Part shown: positions 1-5,522 of the stretch, piece by piece
Numbering within the stretch: the stretch's first letter is position 1
Layout of the letters: every line of letters begins with the position of its first letter
Origin: Bacteroidales bacterium UBA2861
GTDB lineage: Bacteria > Bacteroidota > Bacteroidia > Bacteroidales > UBA932
NCBI GenBank assembly: GCA_002350615.1
Contig: DEFD01000040.1
Coordinates: 94,750 to 100,271 of the forward strand
Direction of reading: 5' to 3'
Length of the DNA: 5,522 nucleotides
Position numbers and translations under genes: made by a program
The notes under the pieces: generated by a model
Told to the model about the DNA's origin: nothing
Seen by the model: only the letters and a program-made list of their open reading frames with translations
Database searches by the model: none

Positions 1-1353
1 GCCATCTGGGAGAAGATGCAGCATATCCTTGACGGGATGTTCAAGGAAACCGGAGTCCAGAACGCATATTTCCCTCTTTTCATACCGAAGAGTTTCTTCA
101 GCCGCGAGGCGGAGCATGTCGCCGGATTTGCCAAGGAATGCGCCGTGGTTACCCACCACAGGCTCATGAACGACCCGGACGGCAAGGGTGTCGTCGTGGA
201 TCCCGAGGCCAGGCTGGAAGAAGAACTCATCGTCCGTCCTACCTCCGAAACCATCATCTGGAGCGTTTATAAGAACTGGATAAAGAGCTGGAGGGACCTG
301 CCGATACTCTGCAACCAGTGGTGCAACGTAGTCCGCTGGGAGATGCGCACAAGGCCCTTCCTCCGCACTGCGGAATTCCTCTGGCAGGAAGGTCATACCG
401 CCCACGCCACCGCGGAAGAGGCTCAGGCCAAGGCCGAAGAGATGGTGGGAGTATATGCAAAATTCGCCCGCGAGACCATGGCGCTGCCTGTCATAGTGGG
501 TCACAAGAGCCCCAACGAACGTTTCGCAGGAGCCCTTGACACACTCACCATCGAGGCTATGATGCAGGACGGAAAGGCCCTGCAGGCAGGAACATCCCAT
601 TTCCTCGGACAGAATTTCGCAAAGAGTTTCGACGTGCAGTTCGCCGGCAAAGACGGCAGCCTCGAATATGTCTGGGCTACCTCGTGGGGTGTCAGCACCA
701 GGCTCATGGGTGCGCTCATCATGGCGCACAGCGACGACAACGGACTCGTTCTTCCCCCCGCCCTGGCTCCCATACAGGTGGTCATGGTTCCCATCTACAG
801 GACGGATGAAGAAAGGGAGGCCGTGCTCGCCGAATTCGAAAAAATCAAGTCCGAGCTGTCTTCCAAGGGCATCAGCGTAAAGATAGATGCCCGCGACACC
901 CTCCGTCCCGGCTTCAAATTCGCCGAATGGGAAGTCAAGGGCGTGCCCGTACGCCTCGCAATGGGAGCAAGGGACCTCGCTTCCGGCACTGTGGAAGTGG
1001 CCAGGCGAGACACTCTCGGAAAGGAGACTCTCTCCATCGAAGGCATCGCCGACCATGTCGAAGGGCTCCTCAAGGACATTCAGAAGAACATCTACGAAAA
1101 GGCATTGGCTTTCAGGACCGCGAATATCCGCAAGTGCGACGACTGGAACGAATTCCAGACCGAAATCCAGAAGGGCGGTTTCCTGCTCTGCCACTGGGAC
1201 GGGACTCCCGAAACGGAGCAGGCCATCAAGGACGCCACAAAGGCCACTATCCGCTGTATCCCCGTAGACAGCGTGGTATGCGAGGAGGAAGGCAAGGACA
1301 TCTTCTCCGGGAAGCCTTCACATCGCAGGGTTGTTTTCGCAATAGCTTATTAG
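1..1353 (+). CDS. proS: Prolyl-tRNA synthetase, archaeal/eukaryote-like type, 5'-truncated by the window edge
   Basis: Cytoplasmic class II aminoacyl-tRNA synthetase that attaches proline to tRNA-Pro using ATP. The frame is open from base 1 (Ala-Ile-Trp-Glu-Lys before the first Met at 16), so that Met is internal. Compared with Bacteroides ProS as I remember it, about 45 N-terminal residues are missing; 450 are present. Visible landmarks: RPTSET (235-252) in the proline/ATP pocket; motif 2 with RWEMRTRPFLRTAEF and WQEGHT (about 334-399); GTSHFLGQNF (589-618); motif 3 with GVSTRLMGA (688-714); then the anticodon-binding domain (about 770-1090) and the C-terminal ProRS domain. The protein ends in AIAY; in this subtype the C-terminal Tyr is known to reach towards the active site. 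Three Cys remain in the C-terminal domain (codons 1189, 1255, 1279), so the family's four-Cys zinc site looks incomplete. The next gene starts 15 nt downstream with no terminator between. Identity is near certain. Confidence 0.97.
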   Translation, partial: AIWEKMQHILDGMFKETGVQNAYFPLFIPKSFFSREAEHVAGFAKECAVVTHHRLMNDPDGKGVVVDPEARLEEELIVRPTSETIIWSVYKNWIKSWRDLPILCNQWCNVVRWEMRTRPFLRTAEFLWQEGHTAHATAEEAQAKAEEMVGVYAKFARETMALPVIVGHKSPNERFAGALDTLTIEAMMQDGKALQAGTSHFLGQNFAKSFDVQFAGKDGSLEYVWATSWGVSTRLMGALIMAHSDDNGLVLPPALAPIQVVMVPIYRTDEEREAVLAEFEKIKSELSSKGISVKIDARDTLRPGFKFAEWEVKGVPVRLAMGARDLASGTVEVARRDTLGKETLSIEGIADHVEGLLKDIQKNIYEKALAFRTANIRKCDDWNEFQTEIQKGGFLLCHWDGTPETEQAIKDATKATIRCIPVDSVVCEEEGKDIFSGKPSHRRVVFAIAY

Positions 1354-1368
1354 CAAAGTGTTTATAAT

Positions 1369-2424
1369 ATGAAAAAGATTTTTACTTCTATCGCGCTGAT
1401 GGCGCTCGCCGGCATCTTTGCCTACGCACAGGATGCACAGCAGGCTGCGGCCAATGCGGCCCAGGAACTTGCAAATGCACCCCAGGAGGCGGCTGCAGCA
1501 CCCAAGCCCAAATACTGGACCCCGTCCCTCGAGATAGCTCTCGGTCTGAACCAGACCAATTTCGAGAACTGGGCTGCCGGCGGTTTCGACAACATCAACT
1601 TCGTGAGTTCGATCGATGCGAAGGAAGATTTCGCAAAGAATCTCACCACCTGGAACAACCGTCTTCAGATGCAGTACGCATTCCTCTGGTCGGAAGACAA
1701 GGAAGGCATCATCCAGAAGAGCAACGACGTAATCTATTTCCAGAGCAAATTCGGCTACAAGACCGGCAAGGAGTCCAAGTGGAGCTACACGGCATCCTAT
1801 GACTTCCGTTCCCAGTTCAGCAACGGCTATCTCTACGGAGTTCCCGATGAGAACAACCCCGAAAAGAACACCTGGAAAAAGGCTCGTACCCTCAAATCCG
1901 GCTTCCTCTCCCCTGCTTACAACAACCTCGCAATAGGTATGGAGTGGATCCCGAACAAATGGTTCAGCGTGAACATCGCTCCTATCGCTGGTAGTATCAC
2001 CATCGTGGATCTTCCGGAGCTTCGCAAGAACTACGGCATGGAGCTGAAGAGCCGTTACGAGAATCCTACGACTCACGCCGACACCGTAGCCATCACAAAG
2101 GGAACCGCTTACAAGTCCGCCAAGATGCAGTTCGGTGGTCAGCTGAAGGCCAACGTCAAGTTCGCCCTCAACGACAACTTCACATTTGAAAGCCAGCTGG
2201 TTCTCTTCTCCGACTATCTCGACAAGCCGCAGAATCTTCGCGTCAACTGGGATACCGGCATCAACTGGCAGCTTTCCAAATACCTCAAGCTTGGATTCAA
2301 TACCTGGATGATCTACGATCCCAACGTGCTTATCGCAAGCAAGGACGATCCTGAAGACCTGGCTCCCAGGACTCAGTTCAAGGAGTTCCTCTCCTTCAAC
2401 TTCACCTACACCTTCAAGAGGTAA
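1369..2424 (+). CDS. DUF3078-family secreted protein, probable outer-membrane beta-barrel
   Basis: A 351-residue protein of unknown exact function. Residues 1-20 form a clear Sec signal peptide (MKK, hydrophobic core, cleavage likely after AYA). A low-complexity Ala/Gln/Pro spacer follows (about 21-48). The mature domain opens with PSLEIALGLNQTNFENWAAGG (residues 52-72). The NQ..F.NWAAGG signature is what I recognise as the DUF3078 family of Bacteroidota. The rest alternates hydrophobic and polar residues and is rich in aromatics (YNNLAIGMEWIPNKWFSVNIAP, LSKYLKLGFNTWMIYDPN). It ends in a strand-like LSFNFTYTFKR, as expected for an outer-membrane barrel; the barrel is an inference. The start ATG is fixed by the signal peptide and is preceded by an A/T-rich 15-nt gap without a Shine-Dalgarno sequence, which is usual in this phylum. 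I saw no TAnnTTTG promoter in the gap, so transcription probably continues from proS. The stop is doubled (TAATAA), and the second TAA overlaps the tilS start. Confidence 0.88.
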   Translation: MKKIFTSIALMALAGIFAYAQDAQQAAANAAQELANAPQEAAAAPKPKYWTPSLEIALGLNQTNFENWAAGGFDNINFVSSIDAKEDFAKNLTTWNNRLQMQYAFLWSEDKEGIIQKSNDVIYFQSKFGYKTGKESKWSYTASYDFRSQFSNGYLYGVPDENNPEKNTWKKARTLKSGFLSPAYNNLAIGMEWIPNKWFSVNIAPIAGSITIVDLPELRKNYGMELKSRYENPTTHADTVAITKGTAYKSAKMQFGGQLKANVKFALNDNFTFESQLVLFSDYLDKPQNLRVNWDTGINWQLSKYLKLGFNTWMIYDPNVLIASKDDPEDLAPRTQFKEFLSFNFTYTFKR

Positions 2425-2429
2425 TAATG
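2416..2429 (+). promoter_or_regulatory. TAATAATG stop/start junction with SD-like AAGAGG ahead of tilS
   Basis: The upstream gene ends at 2424 and the tilS ATG begins at 2427. A second in-frame TAA (2425-2427) shares its last A with the ATG. AAGAGG (2416-2421) lies 5 nt before the ATG and resembles a Shine-Dalgarno sequence, which is uncommon in Bacteroidota, although it also simply encodes the final Lys-Arg of the upstream protein. The arrangement suits translational coupling or re-initiation by terminating ribosomes. That role is inferred. Confidence 0.5.
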
Positions 2430-3848
2430 AGAATCCTTCTCGCAGTCAGCGGCGGGATCGATTCGATGTACCTGGCCGAAAAGGCTCCCGAACTTTTTCC
2501 GGGAGCCTCTTTTGCTGTTGCCCACTGCAATTTCCGGCTTCGCGGCGATGAATCCGACGGAGACGAGGCATTTGTGCGGCAGTGGTGCTCGGATGCAGGT
2601 CTGGAGTGTTTCGTAAGGCACTTCGACACCAGGGCGGAGGCGGAGGCGAAGAACATCAGCATAGAGATGGCCGCGAGGGATCTGCGCTACGAATGGTTTG
2701 CAGCGCTCTGCCGCGGCGAGGAGCCTTCCGCTGACGGAAAGACCGGTTTTGACGCCGTGGCTCTCGCCCACAATGCGGACGACAATGCTGAAACGCTGAT
2801 CCTGAATCTGGTAAGAGGGACCGGCATCAAAGGTATGCGGGGGATGTCGGCGGATGTCCTCGACGGCCGTGGCGTGCGGATACTGAGGCCACTTCTGGCC
2901 GTGCCGAGAGAAGAAATCCACCGATGGATGGTTTCCAATGGCAAAACCTGGAGGGAAGATAGCAGCAATGCCGGCGGCGAGTACAAACGCAACCGCATCC
3001 GGCACGAGGTGCTGCCGGTGCTCAAAGAGCTGAACCCCGCCCTTCTGAAGACGCTTGCCGACGATATGAAGCATTTTGCGCAGGTGGATGATATAGCGGA
3101 TGATTGCTACGCTCTTCTCCTCGATGGTGTAGCATGCCCCGAATGGAGTTCGCCCTCCGGGCTCACCCCACCACCGACAAAGCCGGCGGTCCCCCCGCTT
3201 TCGGGCCGCGGGTGGCACGTCCCTTCGGGGCATGCTACACCCTCTGAAAAACACCTTAGTATCTCCAATATCATCCGCTTAGTGCCAAGACTCCATCAGA
3301 GGTTTTTCCTATGGAAGATGCTGTCGCCGTACGGCTTTGATTCTGGGACGGTGGAATCACTTGCCGATCTGCTCGAGAAGAGCAGTGCGGACAGCGGCAT
3401 CACCCTGTCCGGAAAGACTTTCGAAGCAGCCGGATGGAAAGCGGTGACGAGCGCTTCCCAGATTCACATCGTGCCCAAGGACAGCTGCAGCGACAGTGCC
3501 GATCGGCAGCCGAAGACCGAAGTTTTCGACAGGCCGGACGATTTCGGATTGAAAATGCCTGAGGGCGTTTTGATTGCAGATGCCGACAAATTGCCCCTCC
3601 CCTTGAAAATACGCGCCTGGCAGCCCGGAGACTGGATGGTTCCACTCGGAATGAAAGGACGGAAGAAACTGTCCGACCTGTTCGTGGACCTGAAATGGGA
3701 CCTCCTCAAGAAAGAAAACGCCAAGGTGATCGAACATCCCGACGGCCTTGAAGGGCACGTCGCGGCGCTTCTCTATTGCCGCATCGACGACAGCCTGAAA
3801 ATCACAGCTTCTACCCGTCGCATCATCCGCATCTCCAGAAATGGATGA
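2427..3848 (+). CDS. tilS: tRNA(Ile)-lysidine synthase with an in-frame palindromic insert
   Basis: Cytoplasmic N-type ATP pyrophosphatase that converts the wobble cytidine (C34) of tRNA-Ile2 to lysidine, changing it from an AUG-reading Met-like tRNA to an AUA-reading Ile tRNA; normally essential. Evidence: PP-loop SGGIDS at residues 8-13, which needs the start at 2427; AHCNFRLRGDES (32-43); AHNADDNAET (114-123); WREDSSN (175-181); KRNRIRHEVLP (187-197). The C-terminal TilS domain (about 388-473) carries the typical IRAWQPGDWMVPLGMKGRKKLSDLF. The middle region includes the FLWKMLSPYGFDS segment. At 473 residues it is longer than the roughly 430-440 I expect for Bacteroidota. The excess matches residues 234-272, a Pro/Gly-rich stretch encoded by an inverted-repeat element (3126-3241). 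All catalytic motifs are intact and there is no frameshift, so the enzyme is probably functional. Third gene of the apparent proS operon; a hairpin terminator follows 51 nt after the stop. Confidence 0.95.
   Translation: MRILLAVSGGIDSMYLAEKAPELFPGASFAVAHCNFRLRGDESDGDEAFVRQWCSDAGLECFVRHFDTRAEAEAKNISIEMAARDLRYEWFAALCRGEEPSADGKTGFDAVALAHNADDNAETLILNLVRGTGIKGMRGMSADVLDGRGVRILRPLLAVPREEIHRWMVSNGKTWREDSSNAGGEYKRNRIRHEVLPVLKELNPALLKTLADDMKHFAQVDDIADDCYALLLDGVACPEWSSPSGLTPPPTKPAVPPLSGRGWHVPSGHATPSEKHLSISNIIRLVPRLHQRFFLWKMLSPYGFDSGTVESLADLLEKSSADSGITLSGKTFEAAGWKAVTSASQIHIVPKDSCSDSADRQPKTEVFDRPDDFGLKMPEGVLIADADKLPLPLKIRAWQPGDWMVPLGMKGRKKLSDLFVDLKWDLLKKENAKVIEHPDGLEGHVAALLYCRIDDSLKITASTRRIIRISRNG
2482..2513 (+). 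terminator. Terminator-like hairpin plus T-run inside the start of tilS
   Basis: AGGCTCCCG (2482-2490) is perfectly complementary to CGGGAGCCT (2500-2508), a GC-rich 9-bp stem with a 9-nt loop. TCTTTT (2508-2513) follows at once, and A residues lie 5' of the stem. This is the layout of a Rho-independent terminator on the + strand, but it sits 55-87 nt inside tilS. It may be an attenuator or polarity point that lowers tilS mRNA relative to the upstream envelope gene, relieved when ribosomes cover it. It could also be chance within coding sequence. Confidence 0.4.
3126..3241. repeat. 116-bp palindromic element with perfect 18-bp terminal inverted repeats, inserted in tilS
   Basis: GGTGTAGCATGCCCCGAA (3126-3143) is an exact reverse complement of TTCGGGGCATGCTACACC (3224-3241). 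The 80-bp interior is very GC-rich and has further small hairpins: GCCC/GGGC (3152-3155 with 3159-3162), CCCG/CGGG (3194-3197 with 3202-3205), and CCACC (3168-3172) against GGTGG (3211-3215). It encodes no protein of its own but is open in the tilS frame, giving residues 234-272 (GVACPEW... to ...SGHATP), rich in Pro and Gly. I see no convincing target-site duplication. It resembles a non-autonomous palindromic mobile element, comparable in logic to Rickettsia palindromic elements in genes or to REP/MITE units. The family is not one I can name. There is no second copy in the window. Confidence 0.8.
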
Positions 3849-3899
3849 AGGCTGCTGCAGGAGCGTTTTCACCAAGTTCCTTATACACAGGCTTTTACC

Positions 3900-3934
3900 G
3901 AAAGACGATGCTCCGTTTTGGAGCATCGTCTTTC
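3900..3934. terminator. Bidirectional hairpin terminator between convergent genes
   Basis: A perfect 15-bp stem (3900-3914 with 3920-3934) closes a 5-nt loop, GTTTT. The arms run GAAAGACGATGCTCC and GGAGCATCGTCTTTC, so either strand gives a GC stem ending in a short T-run (GTCTTT). It sits 51 nt after the tilS stop and 41 nt beyond the end of the oppositely oriented nuclease gene, the right place to stop transcription from both. The T-tracts are short, so efficiency is uncertain. The rest of the 127-bp gap (3849-3975) shows nothing else I can support. Confidence 0.8.
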
Positions 3935-3975
3935 CATAAAACGCTGTATATCAAAAGATTGACAAAAACGCCCGG

Positions 3976-5493
3976 CTACAGTCCCCAGTCGGAAGCGGAG
4001 AAGCTGTCTTTGGGGGCCTGGGGCACGTTCGCGAAGTAGCTTACGCCGGTAATCTTTTCAAGATCGGAAACGGACATCAGTTCCTTTCTGGTAACTGCCT
4101 GACGGACATTTACATGGGCCCGGACAAATGCAACGCACTTGAGTTCATCGCGGCTGCAGTCCTTGAGGGCCTTGCGGGTGTTGCCCGACTTTGTCCTGAG
4201 AAGCACGTAATAAAACATCGTCGGCATGCTCACGCCACTGCGGCCTCCAAATGAGATTTTCGAAGGATTCTGCGTTTGGCCGTAGGCATCGGTATATTTC
4301 TCGAAATAGCAGCCAAGTGTCTCGTAAAGGGTGTCGGAGCACACTTGGGTTTCCACATAATCTTCCAGAAGGTTCCATCGGCCGCCTCCATTGTTGAAAT
4401 TGGCAGAGAGTTGAGGGGCGATATTGGTGTAATAGAAAACCTGCCGGTTGGTCGCTTCTGAAACCAATCTCTCCTCAGAGCCCAGCATATGCCCTTTATT
4501 GCAGTTTCCGCCGGTATCTTTACTTTTATATTGCAAGTCAGACGGGACACTGGGATCAGTGCCGTAAGCATTCGTCCGGTTACAATTCTTCACCGCATAC
4601 ATATCGTGCCTTGGCGCCGCCACCCATAGGGGGCAGATCTTTTCACTGTCGTAACATACCGTGTAATTTCGGGCAAGACGGCCGGAGACAGGGCCGTAAA
4701 CATCCGGACAGATATGCCATGCATAGTATAGAGAATTGTTACTTGCATTGACCATATACTTGCCGGACATTTCTATGTCCATCAGCGGCAGTTCATACCA
4801 GCCGGGCTGTGCGCCGGAAGGCTGGGGCTGGGGATCAGGATCGTCGCCGGGTCCGGGAGCCGGATCGTCGCCCGGGCCGGGATCATCACCCGAATCCGTC
4901 GAATCCTTGAAAAACGGCAGGACTACCACCTGGCCTCCTGTAGATGCCTCAGTACCCACAGACAGGGTCAGACTCACCCCGTCATTCGAAACGATCTTCA
5001 CAAGGGCACGGCTGCTTCCTTTCTTGGGAGCACCCAGCTGCCTCCAGGCCTGATCCTCGGCATTGCGAACGGACCACTTCCCTCCCCAATAATCGAACTG
5101 CGGGCAGTCCGGAGGGCAAACGGAAGTAATCTCGCCCCTGACCGTCCAGGACAAAGAAGCATCGTCTCCAACTGCAATACCGGCAGCCGGTACAGCATAT
5201 CCTTCAAGCCCGTAGTCATCCCAGAAATCTAAAGTACCCGCCTTTCCTAAAACGACGGATACACCGACCTTGGTGCCGTCTTCCTTGAAATCATCGATAC
5301 GGAGGACCGAATCTTTCTGATTGAAGACAGCGTCAAGCGCCGAAGCCAGATTACGGATATCGGAATTGAGTCGAGAGCCGGCAAGGGTAAGCGCGGCATC
5401 GGGATAATCGGGATCGGAAATATTTCCATTACAGCCTGCCAGAACCGTAAAAATGGATACAAACAGCAGACTTCTTCTCAGTTTAAGTGTCAT
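3976..5493 (-). CDS. Surface lipoprotein with C-terminal DNA/RNA non-specific (NUC1-type) endonuclease domain
   Basis: Predicted secreted, lipid-anchored, metal-dependent nuclease of 505 residues. I chose ATG at 5491-5493: it gives a good lipoprotein signal (TLKLRR, hydrophobic core, lipobox LAGC, lipidated Cys21). The GTG nine bases upstream overlaps the promoter element. After Cys21 comes NGNISDPDYPD, acidic and possibly a surface-export signal. Residues about 35-195 form an N-terminal domain faintly like the DUF4988-type modules of Bacteroidota lipoproteins (tentative). Residues about 196-225 are a Gly/Asp/Pro linker. The nuclease domain follows: NKGHM (332-336) stands where the family has DRGH, with the general-base His335 kept; YYTNIAPQ (354-361) includes Asn357; FNNGGGRWNLLE (366-377) holds the likely Mg-ligand Asn and Glu377. 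Eleven Cys besides the lipidated one suggest disulfides. Likely roles are extracellular nucleic-acid scavenging or attack on foreign or host DNA; the sequence does not decide. Transcribed alone, converging on tilS. Confidence 0.88.
   Translation of the reverse strand: MTLKLRRSLLFVSIFTVLAGCNGNISDPDYPDAALTLAGSRLNSDIRNLASALDAVFNQKDSVLRIDDFKEDGTKVGVSVVLGKAGTLDFWDDYGLEGYAVPAAGIAVGDDASLSWTVRGEITSVCPPDCPQFDYWGGKWSVRNAEDQAWRQLGAPKKGSSRALVKIVSNDGVSLTLSVGTEASTGGQVVVLPFFKDSTDSGDDPGPGDDPAPGPGDDPDPQPQPSGAQPGWYELPLMDIEMSGKYMVNASNNSLYYAWHICPDVYGPVSGRLARNYTVCYDSEKICPLWVAAPRHDMYAVKNCNRTNAYGTDPSVPSDLQYKSKDTGGNCNKGHMLGSEERLVSEATNRQVFYYTNIAPQLSANFNNGGGRWNLLEDYVETQVCSDTLYETLGCYFEKYTDAYGQTQNPSKISFGGRSGVSMPTMFYYVLLRTKSGNTRKALKDCSRDELKCVAFVRAHVNVRQAVTRKELMSVSDLEKITGVSYFANVPQAPKDSFSASDWGL
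4837..4890 (-). repeat. Imperfect GDDP repeat encoding the interdomain linker
   Basis: Three Gly-Asp-Asp-Pro units (4890-4879, 4872-4861, 4848-4837 on the - strand) are separated by GP and APGP, followed by DPQPQPSGAQPG. This is a flexible acidic linker between the N-terminal and nuclease domains of the lipoprotein. The DNA repeat (GGATCGTCGCC-type units on the + strand) could change copy number by slippage in 3-nt multiples, altering linker length. Confidence 0.65.
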
Positions 5494-5501
5494 ATAAGAC
5501 A

Positions 5502-5509
5502 CAAATGTA
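5502..5509 (-). promoter_or_regulatory. Bacteroidota -7 promoter element (TACATTTG) for the nuclease gene
   Basis: TACATTTG on the - strand matches the Bacteroidota sigma-ABfr -7 consensus TAnnTTTG exactly and lies 8 nt upstream of the chosen ATG. Transcription would start near 5498, leaving a leader of only about 5 nt. The partner -33 TTG would fall near 5530, outside the window, so it cannot be checked here. Confidence 0.6.
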
Positions 5510-5522
5510 CATAAAATCTTGC

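Noticed and set aside
16..18. ATG at 16 as the start of proS
   Set aside because: The frame is open back to base 1 and the residues before it (AIWEK) belong to the conserved ProS sequence. The true start is upstream of the window.
1354..1368. Promoter between proS and the DUF3078 gene
   Set aside because: The gap is A/T-rich (TTTATAAT), but there is no TAnnTTTG with a suitably spaced upstream TTG. A/T-richness is better explained as a translation-initiation leader.
1318..2076. 252-codon open frame on the - strand opposite the DUF3078 gene
   Set aside because: It lies antisense to a gene with a clear signal peptide and family motif. Its translation has no recognisable domain, and long antisense frames are common in GC-rich codon usage.
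2406..3254. 282-codon open frame on the - strand opposite tilS
   Set aside because: It is antisense to well-conserved TilS motifs, and its product shows no recognisable domain. The only point of interest is that it stays open across the palindromic element, noted as a finding.
3110..3255. Target-site duplication flanking the tilS element
   Set aside because: The bases outside the arms (CCTCGAT on the left, CTCTGAA on the right) share no convincing direct repeat adjoining both ends.
3357..3926. 189-codon - strand frame running from the terminator into tilS
   Set aside because: It begins within the hairpin terminator and is antisense to the conserved TilS C-terminal domain; a coding shadow.
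4219..4238. Possible second copy of the palindromic arm (TCGGCATGCT, then CACGCC)
   Set aside because: Only a short GCATGCT core matches and there is no partner arm. It encodes the conserved SGVSMPT segment of the nuclease; chance similarity.
5500..5502. GTG as start of the nuclease lipoprotein (508 residues)
   Set aside because: It overlaps the TACATTTG promoter element, so it would not be in the transcript. The ATG at 5491-5493 gives an equally good signal peptide.

Overview
The window looks like chromosomal DNA from a member of the Bacteroidota, probably the order Bacteroidales, with moderately high GC. Four things point there: an archaeal/eukaryote-type prolyl-tRNA synthetase very close to Bacteroides ProS, a DUF3078-type outer-membrane protein (a family typical of this phylum), a lipoprotein with an acidic stretch after the lipidated cysteine, and a TAnnTTTG promoter element upstream of the last gene. 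I cannot assign a genus.

Layout: positions 1-3848 hold three genes on the + strand, packed like an operon. These are the 3' nine-tenths of proS (1-1353), a secreted DUF3078 beta-barrel-like protein (1369-2424, after a 15-nt gap) and tilS (2427-3848, after a 2-nt gap at a TAATAATG junction). A 15-bp hairpin at 3900-3934 lies in the only intergenic gap of note and probably ends transcription from both sides. On the - strand, 5493-3976 encodes a 505-residue lipoprotein. It has an N-terminal Bacteroidota-type domain, a Gly/Asp/Pro linker and a C-terminal DNA/RNA non-specific (NUC1) endonuclease domain. Its promoter element lies at 5502-5509.

How the genes relate: proS charges tRNA-Pro and tilS makes lysidine at the wobble base of tRNA-Ile2, so two translation genes flank an envelope protein. 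Their co-transcription is inferred from spacing and from the lack of a terminator between them. The nuclease is a separate, convergent unit that probably acts at the cell surface.

The most unusual feature is a 116-bp element inside tilS (3126-3241). It is bounded by a perfect 18-bp inverted repeat and is GC-rich with internal hairpins. It reads through in frame as a Pro/Gly-rich insert of about 39 residues between the catalytic and C-terminal parts of TilS. It looks like a mobile palindromic element that landed in an essential gene and was tolerated as a linker. A second notable signal is a terminator-like hairpin with a T-run inside the first 90 bases of tilS.
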